From: Intrasporangium flavum
Lineage (GTDB): Bacteria; Actinomycetota; Actinomycetes; Actinomycetales; Dermatophilaceae
Length of the DNA stretch: 64,000 nt
Reading direction: 5' to 3'
NCBI RefSeq assembly: GCF_001956915.1
Contig: NZ_MLJO01000021.1
Span: 52,902 to 116,901, forward strand
Under the pieces are notes generated by a model. That model saw only the letters and a list, made by a program, of their open reading frames with translations, searched no databases and was not told the origin of the DNA. The stretch's first letter is position 1. Each line of letters starts with the position of its first letter. Positions 8,765-16,900 of the stretch are shown here, piece after piece. The position numbers and the translations under genes are program-made.

Positions 8765-8776
8765 TCAGTGCGTCAG
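8746..8776. repeat. 8-bp tandem repeat over a stop codon
   Basis: GCGTCAGT is repeated 3.9 times. The TGA stop of the MDMPI-family gene (8765-8767 on the reverse strand) lies inside, so expansion of the repeat would add alternative stops without changing the protein much. Confidence 0.8.
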
Positions 8777-9625
8777 GACGAGCGCGGTGAGGACGCGTCG
8801 GGCGATGGCGTCGTCGCCGTGCACCGTGAAGTGGAGGTCGTCGACCTCGCGGCGACCGGCCGCGCGCCGGGTCAGGGCGTCGGTCGTCAGCTGGATCGTC
8901 GTGACGTCGAGCTGCTCGTCACCGTCCGGGCGGTCCTGGCCGCTGAAGAGGGCCTCGCCGAACGGGCGACCGTCCTCGCCCGTGCACACCCGGACGCCGC
9001 CGCGTGCCTGGACGGGGCCGGTGACGTCGAGGACGACCGCGTGCCCCGCCTCGACGTCGGCCACCCGGGCCGCGACGCGCGGGAGCGCCTCGAGGATCTC
9101 CTGGGTGAAGACCGCGGCCGAGGGGGAGTCGAGGTCGCCGGGGCGGTCGAGGGCGCCGCGGATGTCCTGCTCGTGGCACCAGAGGTCGATGATCCGCCGC
9201 CGCAGCTGGAGGCCGAAGGTGGCCTCCGGCCCGAAGAACCCACCGATGACGGTGTCGAGGTCCGTGTCGGCGGCCCGCAGCGCCGCCATCCGCTCGGGGT
9301 GGAACTCGGCGAGCTCGGCCACGACCTCGCGGCCGGAGACGGCCCGGCGGCTCTCCACGTCCTGCTCGGTCAGCCGGCCGAGGTCGTTGCGGACGTGCGG
9401 GTAGTCGGGAACGTCGACCTGCGAGCGCCGCACCCCGGCGAAGGACTTCTCGGCCCCGACGACGTGCGAGAACTGGTCCTTGACGGTCCAGCCCGGGCAC
9501 TCGGTGTCGCGGTCGAAGTCCTCGTCGCGGCAGGCGTACCCGAGGTCGATGATCGAGCGGACGGTCTGGTCGAACGCGTCGAGCAGGCCGTCGCGGTCGA
9601 CGGGAGCGGCCGGGTGCATGGGCAT
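8765..9625 (-). CDS. Maleylpyruvate isomerase/MDMPI (DinB-like) family protein
   Basis: A 286-residue protein of the actinobacterial mycothiol-dependent maleylpyruvate isomerase family (DinB four-helix bundle). The N-terminal motif TECPGWTVKDQFSHVVGAEK carries the first metal-ligand histidine, and later stretches (WCHEQDIRGAL) carry the others. The C-terminal part resembles the SCP2-like second domain. Family members use mycothiol or act as thiol-dependent hydrolases, but most genomes have many paralogues of unknown substrate. The start is the ATG at 9625; a second ATG lies two codons on. It is divergent from the CopD-CtaG gene with 26 bases between starts. Confidence 0.85.
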   Translation of the reverse strand: MPMHPAAPVDRDGLLDAFDQTVRSIIDLGYACRDEDFDRDTECPGWTVKDQFSHVVGAEKSFAGVRRSQVDVPDYPHVRNDLGRLTEQDVESRRAVSGREVVAELAEFHPERMAALRAADTDLDTVIGGFFGPEATFGLQLRRRIIDLWCHEQDIRGALDRPGDLDSPSAAVFTQEILEALPRVAARVADVEAGHAVVLDVTGPVQARGGVRVCTGEDGRPFGEALFSGQDRPDGDEQLDVTTIQLTTDALTRRAAGRREVDDLHFTVHGDDAIARRVLTALVLTH

Positions 9626-9639
9626 GGCTCCACACTACT

Positions 9640-9645
9640 TACCCT
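9640..9645 (+). promoter_or_regulatory. -10 element of a leaderless start
   Basis: TACCCT (TANNNT) ends exactly six bases before the ATG at 9652 and no Shine-Dalgarno sequence is present, the usual geometry of a leaderless mRNA in actinobacteria. Confidence 0.5.
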
Positions 9646-9651
9646 TGGAAC

Positions 9652-11724
9652 ATGCCCACCCTCCAAAGAGAGCGCTCGTCGACCGCACCGGTGGACCGCC
9701 TCTCCCGCCCGGCGTGGGCCGTCGCCGCGACCGTCGTCGTGGGCCTCGTCGCGTCGGTGCTCGCGGCCCGCTCCACCGGGGCCGCGGCCCCCCTGCCGGG
9801 TGGGCTCGTCGACGCCGGCCCCGGCGTGCGCTGGGCGCTCCCGCTCGTCCGTGTCGTCCACGACGTCGCCGCCGCGCTGACCGTCGGGTGCCTCCTGCTC
9901 GCCGCGACGATGGTGCCCGGCCGCACCCGGAAGGCCAGCGCCGCCCTCGACGAGCCGCGGCGGGCCGCGGCGCTGCGGGTCGTCGTCCCGGCCGCCTTCG
10001 TCTGGGCCGCGGCGGGTGTCACGGGCGCCGTGCTCGGCCTCGCCGACGCCGCGGGCATGCCGCTGTCCGACCCCGCCTTCGGCGGCCTGCTGCCCGAGCT
10101 GTGGACGATCGAGACGCTGCGCGTCGGCGTCATCAGCGCCGGGTGTGCCTTCGTCGTCGCGTCCGTGGCGGCCGTCGCCCGGTCGCGGGCCGCCGCGCTG
10201 TCGCTGCTCGTCGTCGCGACCGTCGGTGTGCTCGTCCTCGGCCTCGCCGGCCACGCGGGCGGGTCGGCCGACCACGAGACGGCCGTCAACTCCATCGCCA
10301 CGCACCTGCTCAGCGCCGCCCTGTGGGTGGGCGGCCTGCTCGCTCTCCTCGTCCTGTGGCGCTCGCTCGGCGACGCCGTCGGCGTCGTGGCACGGCGCTA
10401 CTCGAGCGTCGCCCTGTGGTGCTTCGTGGCCCTCGGGGTCTCCGGCGTCATGAACGCCTCGGTCCGGCTGGGCTCGCTCGCCGACCTCACGACGCCCTAC
10501 GGCGTGCTCCTCGTCGTCAAGACGCTCGCGTTCGTGGTCCTCGGCCTCGCCGGCGCCTGGCACCGGCGCGTCACCCTCGACCGCCTCGACGCGGACGTCG
10601 CGTCGCGGGGTGCCGACGCCGACGCCGGGGTCCCGCGCGGCCGGCTCTTCGTGCGCCTCGCGGTGGGGGAGACGCTCGTCATGGGGCTCGCGTTCGGCGT
10701 CGCCACGGCGTTGGCCCGCAGCCAGCCGCCGGTGCCCGAGACCGAGCCGAACCCGAGCCTGACCATGGCCCTGACCGGCTACCCGCCGCCGCCGGCACCC
10801 ACCGCGCTGTCGTGGGTCACGGCGTGGCGCGTCGAGTGGCTCTTCCTCGCCACCGCGCTGCTCGCCGTCGGCCTGTACGTCGCGGGCGTCGTGCGCCTGC
10901 GCCGTCGCGGCGACGCCTGGCCGGTGCTGCGCGCCGTGTCGTGGGTCGCCGGCTGGGTGTTGTTCGCCTACGCGACCAACGGCGTCCTCGGGATCTACGG
11001 CCGGGTCGCGTTCTCGTGGCACATGACGCTGCACATGCTCGAGGCGATGGTCGTGCCGATCTTCCTCGTGCTCGGCGCGCCGGTCACCCTCGCGCTGCGC
11101 ACCCTCCGCCCGCGACGCGACGGCACGCTCGGCCCGCGCGAGCTGGTCCTCGGGCTCGTCCACTCGCCGGTCCTCAAGGTCGTCGGCAACCCGGTCTTCG
11201 CCGCGGCGTTCTTCTTCTTCAGCCTCGTCGTCTTCTACTGGACCGGCCTGTTCGAGCTGGCCCTGACCACCCACACCGGCCACCTGCTCATGACGGCCCA
11301 CTTCGTCCTGGCCGGCTACCTCTTCGCGTGGGTCCTCATCGGCGTCGACCCGGGCCCGAAGCGCTGGAGCCCGGCGTTCCGGCTCATCGTGCTGTTCGCG
11401 ACGATCGCGGCGCACGCGTTCTTCGGCGTCGCGATGATCACCGGCACGACCCTGCTCGGCGGCGACTTCTTCCCCTCGATCGCGCTCCCGTGGGTGCCCG
11501 ACCCGCTCGCCGACCAGCGCTTCGGCGGCGGGGTGGCCTGGGCCATCGGCGAGCTGCCGAGCCTCGTGCTCGCCCTCGTCGTGGCCGCCCAGTGGTTCCG
11601 CACCGACAAGGCGGAGTCGACGCGTCGCGACCGCCGGGCCGATCGCGACGGCGACGCCGAGCTGGCCGCCTACAACGAGCGGCTCGCGGCCCTCTCCCGC
11701 CGCGACGAGCACACGCCGCGCTGA
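9652..11724 (+). CDS. CopD-CtaG fusion membrane protein
   Basis: A 690-residue polytopic protein with two parts. Residues about 30-340 are a CopD-like copper-resistance membrane domain (RVVHDVAAALTVG, HLLSAALWVGGLLALLVLW, each with a membrane histidine). Residues about 390-650 are a caa3-type CtaG domain (FSWHMTLHMLEAMVVPIFLVLGAP, TGHLLMTAHFVLAGYLFAW). The histidines and methionines sit at membrane faces, as expected for copper handling. In the family this fusion delivers copper for assembly of the CuA/CuB centres of cytochrome oxidase. The start appears leaderless. A dyad just after the stop resembles BlaI/CopY-family operators. Confidence 0.88.
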   Translation: MPTLQRERSSTAPVDRLSRPAWAVAATVVVGLVASVLAARSTGAAAPLPGGLVDAGPGVRWALPLVRVVHDVAAALTVGCLLLAATMVPGRTRKASAALDEPRRAAALRVVVPAAFVWAAAGVTGAVLGLADAAGMPLSDPAFGGLLPELWTIETLRVGVISAGCAFVVASVAAVARSRAAALSLLVVATVGVLVLGLAGHAGGSADHETAVNSIATHLLSAALWVGGLLALLVLWRSLGDAVGVVARRYSSVALWCFVALGVSGVMNASVRLGSLADLTTPYGVLLVVKTLAFVVLGLAGAWHRRVTLDRLDADVASRGADADAGVPRGRLFVRLAVGETLVMGLAFGVATALARSQPPVPETEPNPSLTMALTGYPPPPAPTALSWVTAWRVEWLFLATALLAVGLYVAGVVRLRRRGDAWPVLRAVSWVAGWVLFAYATNGVLGIYGRVAFSWHMTLHMLEAMVVPIFLVLGAPVTLALRTLRPRRDGTLGPRELVLGLVHSPVLKVVGNPVFAAAFFFFSLVVFYWTGLFELALTTHTGHLLMTAHFVLAGYLFAWVLIGVDPGPKRWSPAFRLIVLFATIAAHAFFGVAMITGTTLLGGDFFPSIALPWVPDPLADQRFGGGVAWAIGELPSLVLALVVAAQWFRTDKAESTRRDRRADRDGDAELAAYNERLAALSRRDEHTPR

Positions 11725-11740
11725 CCACCCCGCCTCATCC

Positions 11741-11755
11741 ACTACGATATGTAGT
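11741..11755. promoter_or_regulatory. Dyad ACTAC-N5-GTAGT, possible BlaI/CopY-type operator
   Basis: Perfect 5-bp arms with GATAT between them, 23 bases before the small DUF6767-like gene. TAC/GTA dyads of this sort are bound by BlaI/MecI/CopY repressors. A related dyad lies upstream of the cytochrome b operon at 31329. No such repressor is encoded in the window, so the assignment is tentative. Confidence 0.35.
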
Positions 11756-11777
11756 AGTCGATGGGAGGATGGTCGCG

Positions 11778-11978
11778 ATGAGCCGGGCCCCGGTGCCGCA
11801 GTGCCCGATCCGCGTCGGCGAGCCGTGCACCCTGTGCGTGCCCGGCGCCACCGGGCCCCAGGACTGCGGCCTGGTCTGGCTCGTCCAGGACGACCCGGAG
11901 CTGCGTGCCGAGCTCGCCCGCCGCCGGTCCGCGTTCGCCGAGGACCGGCGCCGCGAACGGGCGGACGGCCTCAGCTGA
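11778..11978 (+). CDS. Small DUF6767-like protein
   Basis: A 66-residue soluble protein with three cysteines in CPIRVGEPCTLCVPGATG followed by PQDCGLVWLVQDDPELR and a charged C-terminal helix. The pattern is that of a conserved small actinobacterial family I recall as DUF6767; no function is known. The four cysteines (CP..CTLC..DC) could bind a metal or Fe-S cluster, which is inference. ATG 11778 is preferred over ATG 11769 because GGGAGG (11763-11768) is correctly spaced for it. Its 3' end overlaps the convergent GyrI-like gene by eight bases. Confidence 0.75.
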   Translation: MSRAPVPQCPIRVGEPCTLCVPGATGPQDCGLVWLVQDDPELRAELARRRSAFAEDRRRERADGLS

Positions 11979-12432
11979 CCGGCTGCTGCAGCTCGGTGAC
12001 CCACGCCTCGGGGTCGTCCATCGGCGTCTCGAGGTAGACCTCCCGGCACGGCCCGTAACCGGTGAGCCCACGGGCGGCGACGGCCTCGCCGAGACCGCGC
12101 CACGCGTCGCCGATCGTGGCCATCGACCCGCGGTGGACGACCGTCAGCGCGCGCTCGCAGGCGGGCAGGTCGCCGACCTCGGCGCCCTCGACGTCCACCG
12201 TCTCCAGGCTCGTCGGGTAGCCGACGCCCCACGTCGTGCCGTCCGCGTCGCCGTCGTACCAGGCGAGCGACTCGGGGCCGACGTGGACGCCCGCCCGGGC
12301 GAGCCCACCCGTCAGCCGCTGGAACGCCGGGCCGATGGTCGGCCCGAGCTCGCTCAGGTGGGCCACCCGCCCGGTCGTCTGCACGAGCCGCACCGGCGGC
12401 AGCGACTTCACCACGTACTCGATCCCGGCCAC
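11971..12432 (-). CDS. GyrI-like effector-binding domain protein
   Basis: A 153-residue stand-alone GyrI/AraC effector-binding (SOUL-like) domain. Residues 3-20 (IEYVVKSLPPVRLVQTTG) form the first strand and helix, the middle reads VHVGPESLAWYDGDADG, and the end has CREVYLETPMDDPEAWVTEL, the typical pattern with the conserved ligand-pocket glutamate. No DNA-binding domain is present, so it may bind a small hydrophobic cation or hydrolyse one, as some GyrI-like proteins do. The GTG at 12432 was chosen because GGAAGGAGG lies just upstream; the frame extends further 5' but through a low-complexity repeat. Confidence 0.8.
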   Translation of the reverse strand: MAGIEYVVKSLPPVRLVQTTGRVAHLSELGPTIGPAFQRLTGGLARAGVHVGPESLAWYDGDADGTTWGVGYPTSLETVDVEGAEVGDLPACERALTVVHRGSMATIGDAWRGLGEAVAARGLTGYGPCREVYLETPMDDPEAWVTELQQPVS

Positions 12433-12463
12433 GAGGGCCTCCTTCCCGGAGGGGTCGCCGCCC

Positions 12464-12513
12464 GCGTCCGTCCGCGATCCGCGTCCGTCCACGTCCGTCC
12501 GCGTCCGTCCGCG
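12464..12513. repeat. Imperfect 10-bp tandem repeat (GCGTCCGTCC)
   Basis: Four to five copies of GCGTCCGTCC and one-base variants occupy the leader region of the GyrI-like gene. The unit keeps no reading frame or dyad. I see no function. Confidence 0.7.
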
Positions 12514-12634
12514 TTCACCCCAGCCCTCCGGCGGTCGACCGATGACACCGGTGTACCGCCTCGGGACGCAGTCGCTCAAGACCGCAGACCGGTCGGCCCG
12601 CCACCGGTGCCGGCCGACGTGTGAGAGTTGGCCC

Positions 12635-13438
12635 ATGAAGGTCGCCCTCATCCAGATCGCCTACGGCGACGACGAGTCCGTCGCCGACCGCACCGCACGC
12701 GTCACCCGGCTCGTCCGCGAGCAGGAGGGGCACGACCTCGTCGTGCTGCCCGAGCTGTGGGCCGCCGGCGGGTTCGACTACCGGCACTGGGACGAGCGCG
12801 CCGAGCCGGTCGACGGGCCGGTCGCCGCCGCCCTCGGCGAGGCCGCGCGCGAGGCCGGGGTCACCCTCCACGGCGGGTCGATCGTCGAGCGTGGCGAGCC
12901 CGCAGCCGAGGGTGACCACGGCGTCTGGAACACGAGCCTTGTCTTCTCGCCGCAGGGCGAGCTCGTCGCGACCTACCGCAAGATCCACCGGTTCGGCTTC
13001 GGCGACGGGGAGCCCCGGCTCATGGACGCCGGCGAGGAGGTCGTGACCGTGGCGGTCCCCGTCGCGGGCGGCGCCAGCGTGCCGGTCGGCCTGTCCACGT
13101 GCTACGACCTGCGCTTCCCCGAGCTCTACCGCCACCTCGTCGACGCCGGCGCGCTCGCGCTCGTCGTGCCGGCCGCCTGGCCGATGCGACGCGTCGAGCA
13201 CTGGACGCTGCTCGGGCGGGCCCGCGCCGTCGAGGACCAGTGCGTCGTGCTCCAGTGCAACACCGCCGGCACGCACGCCGGCCACGAGATGGGCGGCCAC
13301 TCGCAGGCCGTCGACGCCACCGGCCGGGTGCTGGCCGAGGCCGGCGCGGGCGAGGCGGTGCTCAGCGTCGAGGTCGACGTCGACGCCGTTCGGCAGTGGC
13401 GCGAGGACTTCCCGGTGCTCGCCGACCGCCGGCTCTGA
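12635..13438 (+). CDS. Carbon-nitrogen hydrolase (nitrilase superfamily, Nit/omega-amidase-like)
   Basis: A 267-residue cytosolic amidase with the complete catalytic triad: Glu in VVLPELWAAGG (about residue 41), Lys in TYRKIHRFGFG (about 111) and Cys in GLSTCYDLRFPELYR (about 150). The FPELYR ending of the cysteine motif is that of the omega-amidase/Nit2 and NitFhit branch rather than of true nitrilases. The likely role is hydrolysis of alpha-keto acid amides or deaminated glutathione/mycothiol derivatives. The ATG at 12635 lacks a good Shine-Dalgarno; GAGAGT ends six bases before it, matching the leaderless pattern found at several genes here. Confidence 0.9.
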   Translation: MKVALIQIAYGDDESVADRTARVTRLVREQEGHDLVVLPELWAAGGFDYRHWDERAEPVDGPVAAALGEAAREAGVTLHGGSIVERGEPAAEGDHGVWNTSLVFSPQGELVATYRKIHRFGFGDGEPRLMDAGEEVVTVAVPVAGGASVPVGLSTCYDLRFPELYRHLVDAGALALVVPAAWPMRRVEHWTLLGRARAVEDQCVVLQCNTAGTHAGHEMGGHSQAVDATGRVLAEAGAGEAVLSVEVDVDAVRQWREDFPVLADRRL

Positions 13439-13478
13439 GCCCCGGCGGACCGCCCGGGAATGCATCGGGCGCCGGACG

Positions 13479-13484
13479 TATTGT
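13479..13484 (+). promoter_or_regulatory. -10 element of a leaderless start
   Basis: TATTGT lies seven bases before the GTG at 13492 and there is no ribosome-binding site, consistent with a leaderless transcript. Confidence 0.5.
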
Positions 13485-13491
13485 CGCTGGG

Positions 13492-15363
13492 GTGAGCACC
13501 GCCCCCACCTCCTCCGCATCGCCCCGGGCCCGCGTCAAGGTCCGGGCCCCCGAGCTCGTCGGCCGCGGCTGGCTCAACACCGGCGGCCGCAGCCTGTCGC
13601 TCGCCGACCTCCGCGGGCGCGTCGTCGTCCTCGACTTCTGGACCTTCTGCTGCGTCAACTGCCTGCACGTGCTCGACGAGCTGCGGCCCGTGGAGGAGCA
13701 GTACCCGGACGCGCTGACGATCATCGGGGTGCACTCGCCGAAGTTCGAGCACGAGGCCGACCCCGACGCCCTCGCCGCCGCCGTCGAGCGGTACGCCGTG
13801 CACCACCCGGTGCTCGACGACCCCGAGCTGACGACGTGGAACGCGTACACGGCGCGCGCGTGGCCGACGCTCGTCGTCGTCGACCCGGAGGGCTTCGTCG
13901 TCGCCTCGATGTCGGGGGAGGGGCACGGGCCGGGGCTCGCCGCGCTCGTCGGTGAGCTCGTCGAGGAGCACCGCGCCAAGGGCACGCTCCAGCCCGGCGA
14001 CGACCCCTACGTCGCGCCGCCCGCCGCCGACACGGCGCTGCGCTTCCCCGGCAAGGCGGTCGCCCTGCCCGACGGGTCGTTCGTCGTGTCCGACACCGCC
14101 AACCACGCCGTCGTGCACCTCGAGGACGACCTCGAGACCGAGCGCGCCCGCTGGGGCGGCCCGATGGTCTTCAGCGAGCCGCAGGGCGTCCTGCTCGCCA
14201 CCCCTGACGTGGCGGAGCGACTCGGCGTCGACGTCCTCGTCGCCGACTCGGTCGGTCACGCGCTCAAGGGGATCCGCGTGTCCGACGGGTCGGTCACGAC
14301 GCTCGCCGGCACCGGCACGCAGCTGCGTGAGCGCAGCGGCGGCGGCCCCGCCCTCGAGCAGGCCCTGTCGACGCCGTGGGACCTCGCGTGGCTCGACGGA
14401 CGCGTCGTCATCGCGATGGCGGGCACGCACCAGCTGTGGGCGTGGACGCCCGGCGACACCGTCGACAGCGGCACGGTCGAGGTCGTCGGTGGCACCTCGA
14501 ACGAGGGGCTCGTCGACGGTCCCGCCAGCGAGGCGTGGTTCGCCCAGCCGTCCGGCCTCGCGACCTCGGCCGACGGCACCCGGGTCTGGGTCGCCGACTC
14601 CGAGACCTCCGCGCTCCGGTCGGTGACCCGCGCGGCCGACGGCTCGCTCGTCGTCGAGACCCACGTCGGCACCGGCCTGTTCGACTTCGGGCACCGCGAC
14701 GGCGACGCCACGGACGCCCTGTTGCAGCACCCGCTCGGCGTCACCGAGCTGCCCGACGGCTCGGTCGCCGTCAGCGACACGTACAACGGCGCCCTCCGCC
14801 GCTTCGACCCGGCCACGCGCCAGGTGTCGACGCTCGCCCAGGGCCTTGCCGAGCCGAGCGACGCCGTCGTCGAGACCGACCCCGCTACCGGCGAGACGCG
14901 CCTCGTCGTCGTCGAGTCGGCGGCGCACCGTCTCGTCCGCGTGCCGCTGCCGGCCGAGGCGCAGCGCGTCGACGGTCCGGCCCACCGCACCCAGCGCCCG
15001 CCGACGGCCCTGCCCGCCGGCGAGGTGCGCCTCGAGGTGACGTTCGTGCCGCCCGCCGGCCAGAAGCTGGACCACCGGTGGGGTGACCCCACACGCCTCG
15101 ACGTGTCGGCGACGCCCGAGGCCCTCCTGGTCGAGGGCGCCGGTCGCGCACAGGGCCTGACCCGCACCCTCGTGCTCCGCGACGGCCTCGGGTCGGGCAC
15201 CCTGCACGTGTCCGTCCAGGCCGCCGCGTGCGACGGCGACCCGGTCACGGGCGAGGTGCCCGAGCACGCCGCCTGCCACCTCTTCCAGCAGGACTGGGGC
15301 ATTCCGGTGGTGCTCGAGGCGGACGCACCTGCAAGACTGCAGCTGGACCTCCGGGGGGCGTAG
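13492..15363 (+). CDS. Thioredoxin-like/NHL-repeat protein
   Basis: A 623-residue protein. Residues about 15-165 form a TlpA/thioredoxin-like domain with a WTFCCVNC redox motif (CxxC) and the cis-Pro segment ARAWPTLVVVDPEG. Residues about 175-490 are NHL beta-propeller repeats (PDGSFVVSDTANHAVV, ADGTRVWVADSETSAL, PDGSVAVSDTYNGAL). The last 110 residues form a separate beta-rich domain. The architecture is that of NHLRC2, a thiol-disulfide/propeller protein of unknown substrate. No signal peptide is seen, so it should be cytosolic. The GTG start at 13492 is supported by the -10 element seven bases before it. Confidence 0.88.
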   Translation: MSTAPTSSASPRARVKVRAPELVGRGWLNTGGRSLSLADLRGRVVVLDFWTFCCVNCLHVLDELRPVEEQYPDALTIIGVHSPKFEHEADPDALAAAVERYAVHHPVLDDPELTTWNAYTARAWPTLVVVDPEGFVVASMSGEGHGPGLAALVGELVEEHRAKGTLQPGDDPYVAPPAADTALRFPGKAVALPDGSFVVSDTANHAVVHLEDDLETERARWGGPMVFSEPQGVLLATPDVAERLGVDVLVADSVGHALKGIRVSDGSVTTLAGTGTQLRERSGGGPALEQALSTPWDLAWLDGRVVIAMAGTHQLWAWTPGDTVDSGTVEVVGGTSNEGLVDGPASEAWFAQPSGLATSADGTRVWVADSETSALRSVTRAADGSLVVETHVGTGLFDFGHRDGDATDALLQHPLGVTELPDGSVAVSDTYNGALRRFDPATRQVSTLAQGLAEPSDAVVETDPATGETRLVVVESAAHRLVRVPLPAEAQRVDGPAHRTQRPPTALPAGEVRLEVTFVPPAGQKLDHRWGDPTRLDVSATPEALLVEGAGRAQGLTRTLVLRDGLGSGTLHVSVQAAACDGDPVTGEVPEHAACHLFQQDWGIPVVLEADAPARLQLDLRGA

Positions 15364-15476
15364 GCGGGCCGACCGGGCGCCGCCGACGGGGTCGGCCGCG
15401 GGCCGAGGCCCGGCGCGGTCCCGAGACACGTTCGACCCGGCGACCGGCGAGTTGCCCTACGACACAAGGCGGTTCC

Positions 15477-16361
15477 GTGCCCACATCCTCATCCGGCAGC
15501 TTCTTCCGCTCGCTCCTCGCCACCCTGCTCGGGCTGCTCGCCGTCGTCCTGCTGCCCGTCGGTCTCGTCGCCTTCTGGGCCTCGACGACGCTCACCGACA
15601 CCGACGCCTTCGCCCAGGAGCTCGGCCCCGTCGTCAGCCAGCCGAAGGTCCAGGACGCCCTCGCCGACTCGGTGACCACGGGCGTCCTCGACGCCATCCG
15701 GCTGCAGCCTGCCGTCGAGGGCGCGCTCGAGCCGGTCATCCGCACCGAGGCCACGAAGATCGTCGCGAGCAGTGCCGTCCGCAAGGCGTGGACGGAGTCG
15801 GTGCGCAGCGCCCACGAGCAGTTCGTCGCCGCCATGCGGGGGCGGGGCAACACCAGCGTGGGCTCCGACGGACGCGTCTCGCTCGTCCTGCAGGTGCCGC
15901 TGCCCGGCGTCTCCGCGGCCCTGCAGCAGGCCGGCGTCCCCGACATCGCCTCGGCCCTCAAGCCGACCGTGCGCGTCCCGCTCGTCGACGCGTCGCAGAT
16001 GTCGACGGTCCAGCGCGTGTACCGCGCGACGTCCGCGTGGGGCACGTGGGGGCCGGCCGCCGTCGCGGCCCTCGGCCTCCTCGCCGTCCTCGTCGCGGTG
16101 CGGCACGCCCGGGCTCTGGGCTGGCTCGCGCTGGGCTGGGGCGTCGTGTCGCTGCTCGGGATCGTCGCGATCATGATGGCCCGCGGCCCCGTCGTCGACC
16201 GCGTCGGCTCTCCCGTCGCGCGCACGGTCGCCGACGCCGCCTACGGCGTCGCGGCGCGAGGACTCTACGTCGAGCTCGCGGTGGCTCTCGGCGTCAGTGT
16301 CGTGCTGCTCGTGGTCGCCGGGGTGTCGGGGCGAGTGGGCCGCGGACGCGCGGCGTACTGA
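15477..16361 (+). CDS. Membrane protein with large extracytoplasmic domain, function unknown
   Basis: A 294-residue protein with an N-terminal transmembrane helix (about 10-35, LLATLLGLLAVVLLPVGLVAFW), an extracytoplasmic segment of about 140 residues with DTDAFAQELGPVVSQPKVQDALADSV, and two or three further helices from about 185 to 285. The pattern (one helix, a domain with repeated short hydrophobic helices, then a helical bundle) recurs in uncharacterised actinobacterial integral membrane proteins. I cannot assign a function. The GTG at 15477 follows AAGGCGG. The frame is open further upstream but without membrane or domain signal. Confidence 0.75.
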   Translation: MPTSSSGSFFRSLLATLLGLLAVVLLPVGLVAFWASTTLTDTDAFAQELGPVVSQPKVQDALADSVTTGVLDAIRLQPAVEGALEPVIRTEATKIVASSAVRKAWTESVRSAHEQFVAAMRGRGNTSVGSDGRVSLVLQVPLPGVSAALQQAGVPDIASALKPTVRVPLVDASQMSTVQRVYRATSAWGTWGPAAVAALGLLAVLVAVRHARALGWLALGWGVVSLLGIVAIMMARGPVVDRVGSPVARTVADAAYGVAARGLYVELAVALGVSVVLLVVAGVSGRVGRGRAAY

Positions 16362-16440
16362 CGCGTCCGCGCACCTGCCCCACGGGGTATGGGGTGGGGA
16401 GAGGCGCGTCAGGAGGGCACGCCCCGAACAAGGAGAGCAC

Positions 16441-16728
16441 ATGGGTATCGGACTCGGGATCTTCCTTCTCGTGGTCGGTGCGATCTTCTACTTCACCAAC
16501 CTCGACTCGAACGTCCTCAACCTCAGCAGCAGCACCGGCAACACCATCGGCATCATCCTCATGGTGGCTGGGGCCCTCGCGATCATCCTCGGGCTCATCA
16601 TGAACGCCCAGCGCACCCGCACCCAGCACACCGTCGTCCAGGAGCGACGAGGTGGGCCGGACGTCGTCGAGCGCCGCGACGGTGACGTCGTCGAGCGCCG
16701 GGTCGAGCACCGCGACGACGCGTACTGA
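16441..16728 (+). CDS. DUF6458-type small membrane protein
   Basis: A 95-residue protein with two transmembrane helices (residues 3-20, GIGLGIFLLVVGAIFYF, and 36-55, IGIILMVAGALAIILG) joined by a short Asn/Ser loop, then a highly charged cytosolic tail ending RRVEHRDDAY. This is the layout of the actinobacterial DUF6458 family, whose role is unknown. AAGGAGAGCAC precedes the ATG. The previous gene stops 79 bases upstream, so cotranscription is possible. Confidence 0.85.
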   Translation: MGIGLGIFLLVVGAIFYFTNLDSNVLNLSSSTGNTIGIILMVAGALAIILGLIMNAQRTRTQHTVVQERRGGPDVVERRDGDVVERRVEHRDDAY

Positions 16729-16835
16729 CCGCTGGGGTCCACTCGCTGGGCCCACCCGAACCACCCACGGACGCCGTTGCCGCCCCCCGACGACGCGTCC
16801 ACCCGCCGGACCTCCCTCCCACGTCCGGCACCGCA

Positions 16836-16887
16836 CACGACCGGCGACCTGAGCACCTGAACCCATCCGCTCGGGTCGCCGGTCGTG
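16836..16887 (+). terminator. Stem-loop terminator
   Basis: 19-bp arms (16836-16854 and 16869-16887) with one mismatch and a 14-base loop lie after the DUF6458 gene. No U-tract follows, which is common for terminators in high-GC actinobacteria. The stem ends just before the next GTG, so an attenuator role cannot be excluded. Confidence 0.55.
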
Positions 16888-16900
16888 CTGTCATGAAGAG

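Noticed and set aside
8746..8776. Short regular repeats as a CRISPR array
   Set aside because: The unit is 8 bp with no spacers and there are no cas genes anywhere in the window.
9370..11742. 790-residue reverse-strand frame opposite the CopD-CtaG gene
   Set aside because: Composition is shadow-like, with no domain, start signal or hydrophobic pattern; the forward strand encodes a clear membrane protein.
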